From Streptomyces sp. NBC_00306 (lineage in GTDB: Bacteria > Actinomycetota > Actinomycetes > Streptomycetales > Streptomycetaceae): DNA of 64,000 nt. The stretch covers positions 5,270,001-5,334,000 of the forward strand of contig NZ_CP108032.1 of NCBI RefSeq assembly GCF_036169555.1, read 5' to 3'. The position numbers and the translations under genes were made by a program. Positions 25,810 to 33,858 of this stretch are shown here, piece after piece (positions within the stretch are counted from its first letter, which is position 1; every line of letters begins with the position of its first letter). A model generated the notes under the pieces. The model ran no database searches, had not been told where the DNA came from, and was given only the letters and a program-made list of their open reading frames with translations.

Positions 25810-26889
25810 ATGCCTGAAACCGTGCTTGACCTCACTCTTGATGCCCCGGCGCTGACCGCCGCACTGGTCGATTTCCGCTCCGTCAGCGGCGAGGAGAAGC
25901 CCCTCGCGGACGCCATCGAGCAGGCATTGCGCGCCTTCCCGCACCTCACGGTCGACCGGCACGGCAACAACGTGGTGGCGCGCACGAACCTCGGGCACAC
26001 CGAGCGGGTCATCCTCGCCGGTCACATCGACACGGTCCCGATCGCCGACAACGTGCCCTCACGGCTCGACGACGACGGCATCCTCTGGGGCTGCGGCACC
26101 AGCGACATGAAGTCGGGTGTGGCGCTCCAGCTGCGGATGGCCGCGACCGTCCCCGAGCCCAACCGCGATCTCACCTTCGTCTTCTACGACAACGAAGAGG
26201 TCGCCGCCCACCTCAACGGTCTGGGACATGTGGCCGAGGCCCACCCCGAGTGGCTGCGGGGCGACTTCGCCATCCTGCTGGAGCCGTCGTACGGCGAGGT
26301 CGAGGGCGGCTGCCAGGGGACCCTGCGGGTCCACCTCCGTACGGCGGGGGAGCGGGCCCACTCCGCGCGCAGCTGGATGGGGTCCAACGCCATCCACGCG
26401 GCGGCGCCGATCCTGGCCCGCCTCGCCGCGTACGAGCCGCGCCGGCCGGTGATCGACGGACTGGAGTACCACGAGGGCCTCAACGCGGTGGGGATCGAGG
26501 GCGGCGTCGCCACCAACGTCATCCCGGACGCGTGCACGGTCGTCGTCAACTACCGGTACGCGCCGGACCGCAGCGAGGAGGAGGCCGTGGCCCACGTCCG
26601 CGAGGTCTTCGCCGGCTGCGGCGTCGCGGAGTTCGTGGTGGACGACCACACCGGCGGTGCGCTGCCCGGACTCTCCCACCCGGCCGCCGCCGCGTTCATG
26701 GAGGCCGTGGGCGGGAGCGCGCGACCGAAGTTCGGGTGGACCGACGTGTCCCGTTTCAGCGCGCTCGGGGTCCCGGCGGTCAATTACGGACCGGGCGACC
26801 CGCTCTACGCGCACAAGCGGGACGAGCACGTCGAGGTGGACAAGATCGTGCACTGCGAGCAGCGGCTGCGTGACTGGCTCACCTCCTGA
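25810..26889 (+). CDS. dapE: Succinyl-diaminopimelate desuccinylase (DapE)
   Basis: M20 metallopeptidase-family enzyme (359 aa) that hydrolyses N-succinyl-L,L-diaminopimelate, the step after DapC. Metal ligands and catalytic residues are in GHIDTVP, CGTSDMKSG and YDNEEV; the dimerisation region has GERAHSARSW. A GGAGG lies only 1 nt before the ATG, too close for normal use, and a -10 hexamer is 7 nt upstream, so translation is probably leaderless. It supplies diaminopimelate for lysine and peptidoglycan. Confidence 0.94.
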   Translation: MPETVLDLTLDAPALTAALVDFRSVSGEEKPLADAIEQALRAFPHLTVDRHGNNVVARTNLGHTERVILAGHIDTVPIADNVPSRLDDDGILWGCGTSDMKSGVALQLRMAATVPEPNRDLTFVFYDNEEVAAHLNGLGHVAEAHPEWLRGDFAILLEPSYGEVEGGCQGTLRVHLRTAGERAHSARSWMGSNAIHAAAPILARLAAYEPRRPVIDGLEYHEGLNAVGIEGGVATNVIPDACTVVVNYRYAPDRSEEEAVAHVREVFAGCGVAEFVVDDHTGGALPGLSHPAAAAFMEAVGGSARPKFGWTDVSRFSALGVPAVNYGPGDPLYAHKRDEHVEVDKIVHCEQRLRDWLTS

Positions 26890-26968
26890 CCGCCGGGATT
26901 TCACATTTCGTAACGTTCTCCGACCTACCCTGACCCAAAGCAACGATGTTCGGCGGAGGGAGCAGGTC

Positions 26969-27718
26969 ATGGGCAACCCCGAGGGTTTGCAGGCGCTGGA
27001 GGAGCAGCGACTGGGGCCGGTGCTGCGCCGCAGGGACCAGGTGCAGCCCGGCACCACCGACCAGCGGCTGCTGGACACCGAGGGCGACTCCCAGTGGGTG
27101 CACACCGATCCCTGGCGGGTCATGCGCATCCAGTCGGAGTTCGTGGAGGGCTTCGGCGCGCTCGCCGAACTGCCCAGCGCGATCAGTGTCTTCGGCTCCG
27201 CCCGCACGGCGCCCGGCTCACCCGAGTACGAGGCGGGCATCCGGATCGGGAAGGCGCTGGTCGAGGCCGGTTTCGCGGTGATCACGGGCGGCGGCCCGGG
27301 GGCGATGGAGGCCGCGAACCGCGGTGCGCGGGAGGCCAAGGGCATCTCGGTGGGCCTCGGCATCGAGCTCCCCTACGAGCAGGGCCTCAACCCGCACGTC
27401 GACATCGGCGTGAACTTCCGCTACTTCTTCGTCCGCAAGACGATGTTCGTGAAGTACGCCTCGGGCTTCGTGGTCCTGCCGGGCGGCCTGGGCACGCTGG
27501 ACGAACTGTTCGAGGCGCTGACCCTCGTCCAGACGGGCAAGGTGACCCGCTTCCCGATCGTGCTCTTCGGTACGGCGTACTGGAGCGGCCTGGTGGACTG
27601 GCTGCGCCACACGGTCGTGGCGCAGGGGAAGGCGTCGGAGAAGGACCTGGTGCTCTTCCACGTGACGGACGACGTGGAGGAGGCCGTGTCCCTGGTGACG
27701 AAGGAGACGGGTCACTAG
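26969..27718 (+). CDS. LOG-family protein (TIGR00730; cytokinin-activating type)
   Basis: A 249-aa Rossmann-fold protein. The family signature is GGGPGAMEAANRGA near residue 112 and PGGLGTLDELFE near residue 170, the LOG phosphoribohydrolase motif PGGxGTxxE. Such enzymes release free bases from nucleoside 5'-monophosphates. About 70 residues precede the core domain. ATG 26969 has GGAGGG at 26955-26960. It ends facing folP2 across a shared terminator. Its place after dapE matches my memory of M. tuberculosis Rv1205. Confidence 0.88.
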   Translation: MGNPEGLQALEEQRLGPVLRRRDQVQPGTTDQRLLDTEGDSQWVHTDPWRVMRIQSEFVEGFGALAELPSAISVFGSARTAPGSPEYEAGIRIGKALVEAGFAVITGGGPGAMEAANRGAREAKGISVGLGIELPYEQGLNPHVDIGVNFRYFFVRKTMFVKYASGFVVLPGGLGTLDELFEALTLVQTGKVTRFPIVLFGTAYWSGLVDWLRHTVVAQGKASEKDLVLFHVTDDVEEAVSLVTKETGH

Positions 27719-27737
27719 ACACCGCCCCCTCGGACCT

Positions 27738-27766
27738 CGGTCGCCGGACGCCCCGTCCGGCGACCG
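27738..27766. terminator. Bidirectional terminator between LOG and folP2 genes
   Basis: A 13-bp perfect stem (27738-27750 with 27754-27766) in the 55-nt gap between two convergent stop codons. Confidence 0.8.
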
Positions 27767-27773
27767 ACAGGTC

Positions 27774-28634
27774 CTAGGCCAGGCCCCTGCGGGACACCGC
27801 CGGCGGCCGGTGGCCCGCGATCGTGGCCACCATGTCCAGCACCTGGCGGGTCTCCGCCACCTCGTGGACCCGGTACACCTGCGCCCCCAGCCATGCCGAC
27901 ACGGCGGTCGTCGCCAGCGTCCCGATCACGCGCTCCTTCACCGGGCGGTCCAGCGTCTCCCCGACGAAGTCCTTGTTGGACAGCGAGACCAGCACGGGCC
28001 AGCCCGTCTCCACCATCTCGCCGAGCCGTCGCGTCGCCTCCAGCGAATGGCGCGTGTTCTTCCCGAAGTCGTGTCCGGGGTCGATCATGATCGCGTCGCG
28101 CCGTACGCCCAGCTCCACGGCCCGCTCCGCCAGTGACAGCGTCACCCTCAGGATGTCCGCGACGACGTCGTCGTACGCGATCCGGTGCGGGCGCGTACGC
28201 GGCTCGGCGCCGCCCGCGTGCGTGCACACCAGACCGGCGCCGTACCGCGCCGCGACCTCGGCCAGCTTGGGGTCGACCCCGCCCCACGCGTCGTTCAGCA
28301 GGTCCGCTCCCGCCTCGCAGACGGCCTCGCCGACATCGTGCCGCCAGGTGTCGACGCTGATCACCACGTCCGGGAACCGCTTGCGCACCTCGGCCACGAA
28401 GCCGACCGTCCGCCGCGCCTCCTCCTCGGCGGTGACCTCGGCGCCGGGCCCGGCCTTCACCCCGCCGATGTCGATGATCGCGGCTCCCTCGGCCACCGCC
28501 TGCTCGACCCGGGCGAGCGCGGGCTCGTCGCGGAACGTCGCGCCCTGGTCGTAGAAGGAGTCGGGCGTACGGTTCACGATCGCCATGATCACCGGCTCGT
28601 GCGCGTCGAATTCGCGCTGGCCCAGCCGCAGCAT
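27774..28634 (-). CDS. folP2: Dihydropteroate synthase homologue, FolP2 type
   Basis: TIM-barrel pterin-binding protein (286 aa) of the dihydropteroate synthase family. It starts LGQREFDAHEPVIMAIVNRTPDSFYDQGATF, where classical DHPS has a GILNVTPDSFSDGG motif, and reads NDAWGG where the classical form is NDVSGG. These changes match mycobacterial FolP2, reported not to replace FolP1, so folate activity is doubtful. ATG 28634 has a strong GAGGAGGAAA site and, further upstream on the minus strand, TTAGGGT as a likely -10. Confidence 0.88.
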   Translation of the reverse strand: MLRLGQREFDAHEPVIMAIVNRTPDSFYDQGATFRDEPALARVEQAVAEGAAIIDIGGVKAGPGAEVTAEEEARRTVGFVAEVRKRFPDVVISVDTWRHDVGEAVCEAGADLLNDAWGGVDPKLAEVAARYGAGLVCTHAGGAEPRTRPHRIAYDDVVADILRVTLSLAERAVELGVRRDAIMIDPGHDFGKNTRHSLEATRRLGEMVETGWPVLVSLSNKDFVGETLDRPVKERVIGTLATTAVSAWLGAQVYRVHEVAETRQVLDMVATIAGHRPPAVSRRGLA

Positions 28635-28736
28635 CAGCTGTTTCCTCCTCGGTTCGTCCGCCTGCGACCCTAACCGCCGGACGGTCGTGGCACGATCAGC
28701 AGCGGACAGATTCCGTTCGGTGGAGAGGGTTCGCCC

Positions 28737-29171
28737 GTGTTCTTGTTCTTGCTGATCGCGATGGTCGTGGTGGTCGCCGCGGTCACGCTCGCCGTGGTCG
28801 GCGGCGGCGACAGCGCGGCGCTGCCCGAGGCCGCGCCCGAGCAGCTGGTCGATCCCCTTCCCGAGTCCCGGCCCGTCGGCCGCGCGGACGTGGAGGCGCT
28901 GCGGCTGCCGGTGGGCATGCGCGGCTACCGGATGGCGGACGTGGACGACGTGCTGGGCCGCCTCGGGGCGGAGCTCGCCGAGCGCGACGCCCGTATCGCC
29001 GAGCTGGAGTCCGCCCTGGCGGGTGCGCAGGCGACCGCGGTCGGCACGGCGGACCTCTTCTCCGGACCCGGCGACCCCTTCGCCAAACCCGGTGACCGCT
29101 TCCGGCGCGGAGACCGCTTCGACGAGCCCGAGGACCGCTTCGGCAAGCCCGACGAGGACTCCGAGCAGTGA
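28737..29171 (+). CDS. DivIVA-domain membrane protein
   Basis: A 144-aa protein: membrane helix at residues 2-22 (FLFLLIAMVVVVAAVTLAVV), linker, then LPVGMRGYRMADVDDVLGRLGAELAERD, which matches the N-terminal DivIVA pattern followed by a short coiled coil. The C-terminus is charged with repeated GDRF/DRFxxP units. GTG 28737 has GGAGAGG upstream. Possibly a polar or septal membrane scaffold (inference). It overlaps tag by 4 nt (GTGA). Confidence 0.8.
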   Translation: MFLFLLIAMVVVVAAVTLAVVGGGDSAALPEAAPEQLVDPLPESRPVGRADVEALRLPVGMRGYRMADVDDVLGRLGAELAERDARIAELESALAGAQATAVGTADLFSGPGDPFAKPGDRFRRGDRFDEPEDRFGKPDEDSEQ

Positions 29172-29770
29172 CCGGCGGGGCGGTGGCGGGGCCCGACGGA
29201 CGGCTGCGCTGCCCCTGGGGACTGTCCACCGAGGACTACGTCAGGTACCACGACGAGGAGTGGGGCCGGCCGGTCCACGGCGACGACGCGCTCTTCGAGC
29301 GGCTGTGCCTGGAGGCCTTCCAGTCCGGACTGTCCTGGATCACGATCCTGCGCCGGCGCGAGGGCTTCCGCCGGGCCTTCGACGACTTCGCGATCGCGGC
29401 GGTCGCGCAGTACACCGACGCGGACAAGGAGCGCCTCCTCGCGGACGAGGGGATCATCCGCAACCGCGCCAAGATCGAGGCGACCCTCGCCAACGCGCGG
29501 GTGCTCGCCGGACGGCCGCCCGGCGAGCTGGATGCGCTCATCTGGTCGTACGCACCCGACCCGGCTTCCCGGCCGGCGCCGCGGACCGTCGCCGACGTCC
29601 CTGCCGTCACCGACGAGTCCACGGCGCTCGCCAAGGCCCTCAAGAAGCAGGGCCTGCGTTTCATCGGACCCACGACGGCCTACGCCCTGATGCAGGCGTG
29701 CGGCCTGGTCGACGACCACCTGGCCGACTGCATGGCCAGAGGCTCCGCCTCGGGCGGCCGGGCCACCTGA
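29168..29770 (+). CDS. tag: DNA-3-methyladenine glycosylase I
   Basis: Base-excision repair enzyme (200 aa) that removes 3-methyladenine. Tag-family signatures are CPWGLSTEDYVRYHDEEWGRP, FERLCLEAFQSGLSWITIL and the C-terminal FIGPTTAYALMQACGLVDDH, which holds zinc ligands. GTG 29168 overlaps the previous stop, so translation is coupled to the DivIVA-like gene. Convergent with the enoyl-CoA hydratase gene across only 9 nt, with no hairpin between them. Confidence 0.93.
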   Translation: MTGGAVAGPDGRLRCPWGLSTEDYVRYHDEEWGRPVHGDDALFERLCLEAFQSGLSWITILRRREGFRRAFDDFAIAAVAQYTDADKERLLADEGIIRNRAKIEATLANARVLAGRPPGELDALIWSYAPDPASRPAPRTVADVPAVTDESTALAKALKKQGLRFIGPTTAYALMQACGLVDDHLADCMARGSASGGRAT

Positions 29771-29779
29771 CGAGAGGCC

Positions 29780-30580
29780 TTAACGACCCAGGTACTTCGG
29801 CTTCTCCTTGGCGACGAAGGCCTGCACCGCGATGGTGTGGTCCTCCGACGCGCCCGCCAGCGTCTGGAGCTCGTCCTCCTTCTCCAGCGTCTCGTCGAGC
29901 GTGTGCCCGGCGCCGTAGGCGAGCGACTCCTTGAGCGCGGCGTACGCCACGGTCGGCCCGGCCGCCAGCGCGCGGGCCACCGCCGCGGCCTCCGCGGCCA
30001 GCTGGTCCGCCGGGACGAGCTTGTTCGCGATGCCCAGCTCGTACGCCTCCTGCGCGGAGAAGGACCGCGGGAAGAGCAGCAGGTCGGCGGCCCGGCTCTG
30101 GCCGATCAGCCGCGGCAGCGTCCAGGAGACGCCGGAGTCCGCCGTCAGCGCCACCCCCGCGAACGAGGTCGTGAAGGAGGCGGTGTCGGCGACGACCCGG
30201 TAGTCCGCCGCGAGCGCGAAGCCGAGGCCGGCCCCGGCGGCCACGCCGTTGATCCCCGCGACGACAGGCTTCGGCATCCCGGTCAGCGCACGCACGACGG
30301 GGTTGTAGTGCTCCCGCACCGTGTTCATGGTGTGGCCGCTGCCCGAGGCCTTGTCCTCGGCGAGCAGCGAGATGTGCTCCTTGAGGTCCTGGCCCACGCA
30401 GAACGCGCGCCCGGTCGCCGTCAGCAGAACCGCCCGTACGGCAGGATCGGCGGCGGCTGCCTCCGCCGAGTCCCGCAGAGCGACTTTCGCCTCGGTGTTC
30501 ATCGCGTTCATGGCCTCGGGCCGGTTGATCGTGATCGTCGCGAGTCCGTCGCTCACCTCGTACAGCACGGAGTCGGCCAT
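29780..30580 (-). CDS. Enoyl-CoA hydratase/isomerase family protein
   Basis: Crotonase-fold protein of 266 aa. The oxyanion-hole segments are FCVGQDLKEH and NGVAAGAGLGFALAADYRV; FTTSFAGVALTADSGVSW resembles the PaaG/PaaZ side of the family, with Asp rather than Glu in the catalytic position. It could act in fatty acid or aromatic acid degradation; the substrate is not defined. ATG 30580 follows AAAGGGGA. Confidence 0.88.
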   Translation of the reverse strand: MADSVLYEVSDGLATITINRPEAMNAMNTEAKVALRDSAEAAAADPAVRAVLLTATGRAFCVGQDLKEHISLLAEDKASGSGHTMNTVREHYNPVVRALTGMPKPVVAGINGVAAGAGLGFALAADYRVVADTASFTTSFAGVALTADSGVSWTLPRLIGQSRAADLLLFPRSFSAQEAYELGIANKLVPADQLAAEAAAVARALAAGPTVAYAALKESLAYGAGHTLDETLEKEDELQTLAGASEDHTIAVQAFVAKEKPKYLGR

Positions 30581-30889
30581 GGCAGGTCCCCTTTACGGCT
30601 CAGCGGTGGTGTCCAGGGCCAGCATGGCGGAGATCGCGGCGGGTGGGCATGTGACCTGCGTCTAACAATCTTCCGGCAATCTCGAGCGGCTTCGGTGCGG
30701 AGGGCGGCGAAGTATCGCAGGCGGATCGCCGAATTGAGTGGTTTTGCGCGAGCGCGTTGCCTAAGCGATGCCGACTGATGTTGGTCATCGGGTCCCGCCA
30801 TGCGGGATAATGACCTGGAAGCACTGTGTTCGATGCCGGTGACACCTGGGTTGTCGGCCGATGAGCTGGTTTCAGGAAGGGGAACGAGC
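30581..30889. other. 309-nt divergent intergenic region
   Basis: No gene seen. It contains the start signals of the enoyl-CoA hydratase gene (minus) and, for the DUF3117 gene, a promoter-like GATAAT with a nested inverted repeat (30783-30815). Confidence 0.6.
30783..30815 (+). promoter_or_regulatory. Nested inverted repeat with -10-like GATAAT
   Basis: Outer arms GGTCAT (30783-30788) and ATGACC (30810-30815) enclose a TCCCGC-CAT-GCGGGA hairpin. GATAAT at 30806-30811, with TTGGTC 19 nt upstream, looks like a promoter for the DUF3117 gene 75 nt downstream; the repeats could form an operator. Confidence 0.4.
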
Positions 30890-31057
30890 ATGGCGGCCAT
30901 GAAGCCGCGGACGGGCGACGGCCCGCTCGAGGTGACCAAGGAGGGGCGGGGCATCGTCATGCGCGTTCCGCTCGAAGGCGGCGGTCGGCTTGTTGTCGAG
31001 CTGACACCGGACGAAGCCGATGCTCTCGGCGACGCCCTGAAGAAGGTCGTCGGCTGA
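30890..31057 (+). CDS. DUF3117 small protein, 55 aa
   Basis: The product MAAMKPRTGDGPLEVTKEGR... is a highly conserved short actinobacterial protein (DUF3117; Rv1211 in M. tuberculosis as I recall). The function is not established. ATG 30890 has AGGAAGGGGA at 30874-30883; the frame upstream is open but not conserved in character. A strong terminator follows, so it is a single-gene unit. Confidence 0.88.
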   Translation: MAAMKPRTGDGPLEVTKEGRGIVMRVPLEGGGRLVVELTPDEADALGDALKKVVG

Positions 31058-31077
31058 CGCGGAAGCCCCACACTTTT

Positions 31078-31110
31078 CACTGCCCCGGCACGCTTGGTGC
31101 CGGGGCAGTG
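31078..31110 (+). terminator. Terminator after DUF3117 gene
   Basis: A perfect 14-bp stem (31078-31091 with 31097-31110), loop GCTTG, followed by TGGTTT. It begins 20 nt after the stop. Confidence 0.85.
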
Positions 31111-31237
31111 TGGTTTCCGAACGACGCGAGCCGGTAGGAACGTCGACGGGCTCCGGGACGAGGGGAACTCGCGGACCGGGAATGGCGAGGGTGCGTCGCG
31201 GGAAGGTGTCGCGGGTCGGGCGCTGCGGTCGGCGGGG

Positions 31238-31873
31238 TCAGCCCCGGCGGACCGCGCAGAGCAGACCGTCGCCCACCGGCAGCAGGGACGGAAGCAGCTC
31301 CTGGCTCTCCCGGACCGCGCGCAGCAGTTCGCGCAGGCGCAGCACCTCCGCCGGCTGGGCCGCGGAGTCGACTGTGCGGCCATCCGCGAAGACGCCTTCG
31401 AAGCACACAAGACCCCCAGGTCGGAGCAGGCGCAACGATTCAGCGAGACAGTCCAGCGACTCCATACGGTCGCCGTCGCAGAACACGAGGTCGTAGCCCC
31501 CGTCCGCGAGGCGGGGGAGGACGTCGAGGGCGCGGCCGGGGATGAAGCGGGCGCGGTTGCCCGCGAACCCCGCCGCGCGGAAGGCCTGCTTCGCGAACTG
31601 CTGCCGGTCCGGCTCGGGATCGACGGTGGTCAGGACGCCGTCGTGCCGCATGCCCTGGAGCAGATAGATCCCGGAGACGCCTGTCCCCGTACCGATCTCC
31701 GCGACCGCCTTCGCGTCGGCGGTGGCAGCGAGCAGGCGCAGCGCTGCGCCGGTGCCTGGCGACACCGAGGCGAGCCCTGACTCCCGGGACCGGTCACGGG
31801 CCCAGCGCAGTGCGTCGTCCTCGGCGACAAAGGCGTCGGCGAACGCCCAGCTCGTCTGCCGGTTGGCGGTAAT
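31238..31873 (-). CDS. SAM-dependent O-methyltransferase, apparent ATT start
   Basis: Class I methyltransferase (211 aa if started at 31873). The SAM-binding core is VAEIGTGTGVSGIYLL, then LTTVDPEPDRQQFAKQAF and YDLVFCDGDR; the family is O-methyltransferase 3 (Rv1220c-like). The only canonical in-frame start is GTG 31765, which would delete the conserved N-terminus TANRQTSWAFADAFVAEDDA. An AGGAGAGGGTC ribosome site is placed 2-12 nt before an ATT codon at 31871-31873 in exactly the place where ATG or GTG is expected. Start uncertain: non-canonical ATT, a strain mutation or a sequence error. A -10-like TACAGT lies at 31909-31914. Divergent from the sigma-factor gene. Confidence 0.8.
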   Translation of the reverse strand: MTANRQTSWAFADAFVAEDDALRWARDRSRESGLASVSPGTGAALRLLAATADAKAVAEIGTGTGVSGIYLLQGMRHDGVLTTVDPEPDRQQFAKQAFRAAGFAGNRARFIPGRALDVLPRLADGGYDLVFCDGDRMESLDCLAESLRLLRPGGLVCFEGVFADGRTVDSAAQPAEVLRLRELLRAVRESQELLPSLLPVGDGLLCAVRRG

Positions 31874-31926
31874 GACCCTCTCCTGTCCCCGTAGTTGGCG
31901 CGACGCTGACTGTATCCGTTGCGCCC

Positions 31927-31953
31927 GGGAACCCGCTGATGGGACCGGGCGTT
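31927..31953 (+). promoter_or_regulatory. ECF-type promoter of the sigma-factor gene
   Basis: GGGAACC (31927-31933) and CGTT (31950-31953) are separated by 16 bp, the classic -35/-10 pair of ECF sigma factors of the SigE class. It lies about 92 nt upstream of ATG 32045 and suggests that the sigma factor activates its own gene. Confidence 0.6.
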
Positions 31954-32044
31954 ATGAAGGCGGGGGGAGTACATGGACCAGGGTCGGAAGCAGCACCCAA
32001 ATTCGCGTAAAGATTCTTATCCGGAGCTAACGGGCGAGGTGGCT

Positions 32045-32812
32045 ATGGTAGGGGCTCCGCTGGACACCACCAGAGCCGACAGGGGAGGTGCGGCTGCACC
32101 TGCGGATCGGAGAGGAGTGCTGAAGCGCTTCCTCAGGTCACCGGGTGAGCCGAGATCCGTGACCGACATTGCTGACCGTTCTCGCACAGCCGACTCCGCA
32201 ACTACAGCGACCTTCGCATCGGATGCGGAATCGCAGGCGTGGACGCCTCCCACGTGGGAGGAGATCGTCAGCACGCACAGCGGTCGCGTCTACCGTCTCG
32301 CGTACCGCCTCACGGGCAACCAGCACGACGCCGAGGACCTCACACAGGAGGTCTTCGTCCGTGTCTTCCGCTCGCTGTCGACGTACACGCCGGGCACCTT
32401 CGAGGGCTGGCTGCACCGCATCACCACGAACCTCTTCCTGGACATGGTCCGCAGGAAGCAGCGCATCCGCTTCGACGCGCTCGGCGACGACGCGGCCGAG
32501 CGGCTGCCCAGCCGTGAGCCGTCCCCGCAGCAGGTCTTCAACGACACGCACTTCGACGCCGACGTCCAGCAGGCGCTGGACACCCTCGCGCCCGAGTTCC
32601 GTGCCGCCGTGGTTCTGTGCGACATCGAGGGTCTGTCCTACGAGGAGATCGCCGCGACCCTGGGCGTCAAGCTCGGCACGGTCCGCAGCCGGATCCACCG
32701 TGGGCGCTCGCATCTGCGCAAGGCACTTCAGCACCGTTCCCCCGAGGCCCGTGCCGAACAGCGGACGCTGACGGCCGCGGTCGGTATGGCAGGGGAGGTC
32801 GGAACGGCGTGA
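32045..32812 (+). CDS. sigE: ECF RNA polymerase sigma factor, SigE (M. tuberculosis) type
   Basis: Sigma-70 family ECF factor of 255 aa. Region 2 is WEEIVSTHSGRVYRLAYRLTGNQHDAEDLTQEVFVRVFRSL...; region 4 is LCDIEGLSYEEIAATLGVKLGTVRSRIHRGRSHLRKAL. About 70 disordered residues precede region 2. ATG 32045 is preferred (GAGGTGG upstream); ATG 31973 is in frame, but the DNA between them is AT-rich with rare codons and looks like a leader. It is followed by anti-sigma, htrA and tatB genes, the order of the M. tuberculosis sigE block. This is not the same gene as the well-known S. coelicolor sigE of the cseABC locus. Stop and anti-sigma start overlap by 4 nt. Confidence 0.9.
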   Translation: MVGAPLDTTRADRGGAAAPADRRGVLKRFLRSPGEPRSVTDIADRSRTADSATTATFASDAESQAWTPPTWEEIVSTHSGRVYRLAYRLTGNQHDAEDLTQEVFVRVFRSLSTYTPGTFEGWLHRITTNLFLDMVRRKQRIRFDALGDDAAERLPSREPSPQQVFNDTHFDADVQQALDTLAPEFRAAVVLCDIEGLSYEEIAATLGVKLGTVRSRIHRGRSHLRKALQHRSPEARAEQRTLTAAVGMAGEVGTA

Positions 32813-33765
32813 GTGGCTCCAGCCCGACCCCTGCAGAGCAGCACCTGGGGGACCGGCTCGCCGCGCTTGTCGACGGTGAGCTGAAACACGACGCCCGGGA
32901 CCGTGTGCTCGCCCATCTGGCGACCTGCCCCAAGTGCAAGGCCGAAGCCGACGCCCAGCGACGGCTGAAGGACGTCTTCGCCCACACCGCACCACCGCCG
33001 CCCTCCGAGGGGCTGCTGGCGCGGCTCCAGGGCCTGCCCGCCGGACCGTCCGACGGTGACGACGGCAGGGACGGCCCGTTCGGCCGCGGACCCATGACCG
33101 AAGCCGTGTTCGGAGCGCTGAGTCCGTCCGCGGGTAGAACCGGCGACCCCCGCTCGGAGACGTTCGGATACGTCCCCGAGGGCGCGCATGCCGCGTTCCT
33201 CCCCGGAGGATCGAGCGGTTTCCGTATCCATGAAGTAGGACGTCAGGAAGCCGAGCGCTCCCCTTGGCGCGGCCGCAGGTTCGCGTTCGCGGCAGCGAGC
33301 GCGGTCTCCTTCGCCGCGATCGCCCTCGGCGGCTCGCTGCCGCTGGACTCCTCCGTCCAGGCGAACCCCAGGGGCGGCGGCGCCGGGAACAGCGTGACGC
33401 CGCTGCGTGCCACCGCCGGCTCCGGCACGACGGGCGGCGGCACCTCGTCGACGTCCGCGCCCGGATCCGTCAGGAGCACGGAGTACGATCGCCGCCGCGC
33501 CGGGAGCAACGCCCAGGCCAGGTCCGAGAACCGTCCCATCGGCCTCTCGGATCCCGACATGGGGACCGCGACGGCCGCCCCGGACCCCGCCCTCGCCGTT
33601 CCGGCCGTGGTGAACTCTCTGTTCACAGCACCGTCGTTGATACGTCCGACGGGCTCGGCCTTCCAGCTCGCGTCCGCCGTCGGCATCCAGGCGAACGCAA
33701 CACCGGCTCCCACGCACCTCATTGCCCCCACGCAGCCCGCGCAGTCCCTGACGACCCGGCGCTGA
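32809..33765 (+). CDS. rseA: Zinc-containing anti-sigma factor, membrane-bound (RseA type)
   Basis: A 318-aa protein. The N-terminal zinc anti-sigma domain has His36-x3-Cys40-x2-Cys43 (LAHLATCPKCKAE), with an upstream His27. One membrane helix follows (RFAFAAASAVSFAAIALGGSL, about residues 160-180), then an outer Ser/Thr/Gly-rich tail without recognised domains. It should bind and silence the sigma factor encoded just upstream; the GTGA overlap couples their synthesis. The outside protease HtrA encoded next could be part of the response. Confidence 0.87.
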   Translation: MSGSSPTPAEQHLGDRLAALVDGELKHDARDRVLAHLATCPKCKAEADAQRRLKDVFAHTAPPPPSEGLLARLQGLPAGPSDGDDGRDGPFGRGPMTEAVFGALSPSAGRTGDPRSETFGYVPEGAHAAFLPGGSSGFRIHEVGRQEAERSPWRGRRFAFAAASAVSFAAIALGGSLPLDSSVQANPRGGGAGNSVTPLRATAGSGTTGGGTSSTSAPGSVRSTEYDRRRAGSNAQARSENRPIGLSDPDMGTATAAPDPALAVPAVVNSLFTAPSLIRPTGSAFQLASAVGIQANATPAPTHLIAPTQPAQSLTTRR

Positions 33766-33858
33766 CCGGGCACTGCGCGCGGATTCGCAAACCTGGTTGA
33801 ATCTTCCGAGGGGTACCGCACAGGGGTGCCGCCGTGGTCGGCAGTTTGCGGGGAGAGC

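Noticed and set aside
31973..32044. Upstream start of the sigma factor at ATG 31973 as the main start
   Set aside because: The added 24 codons are AT-rich with rare codons unlike the rest of the gene. I keep it as an alternative only.
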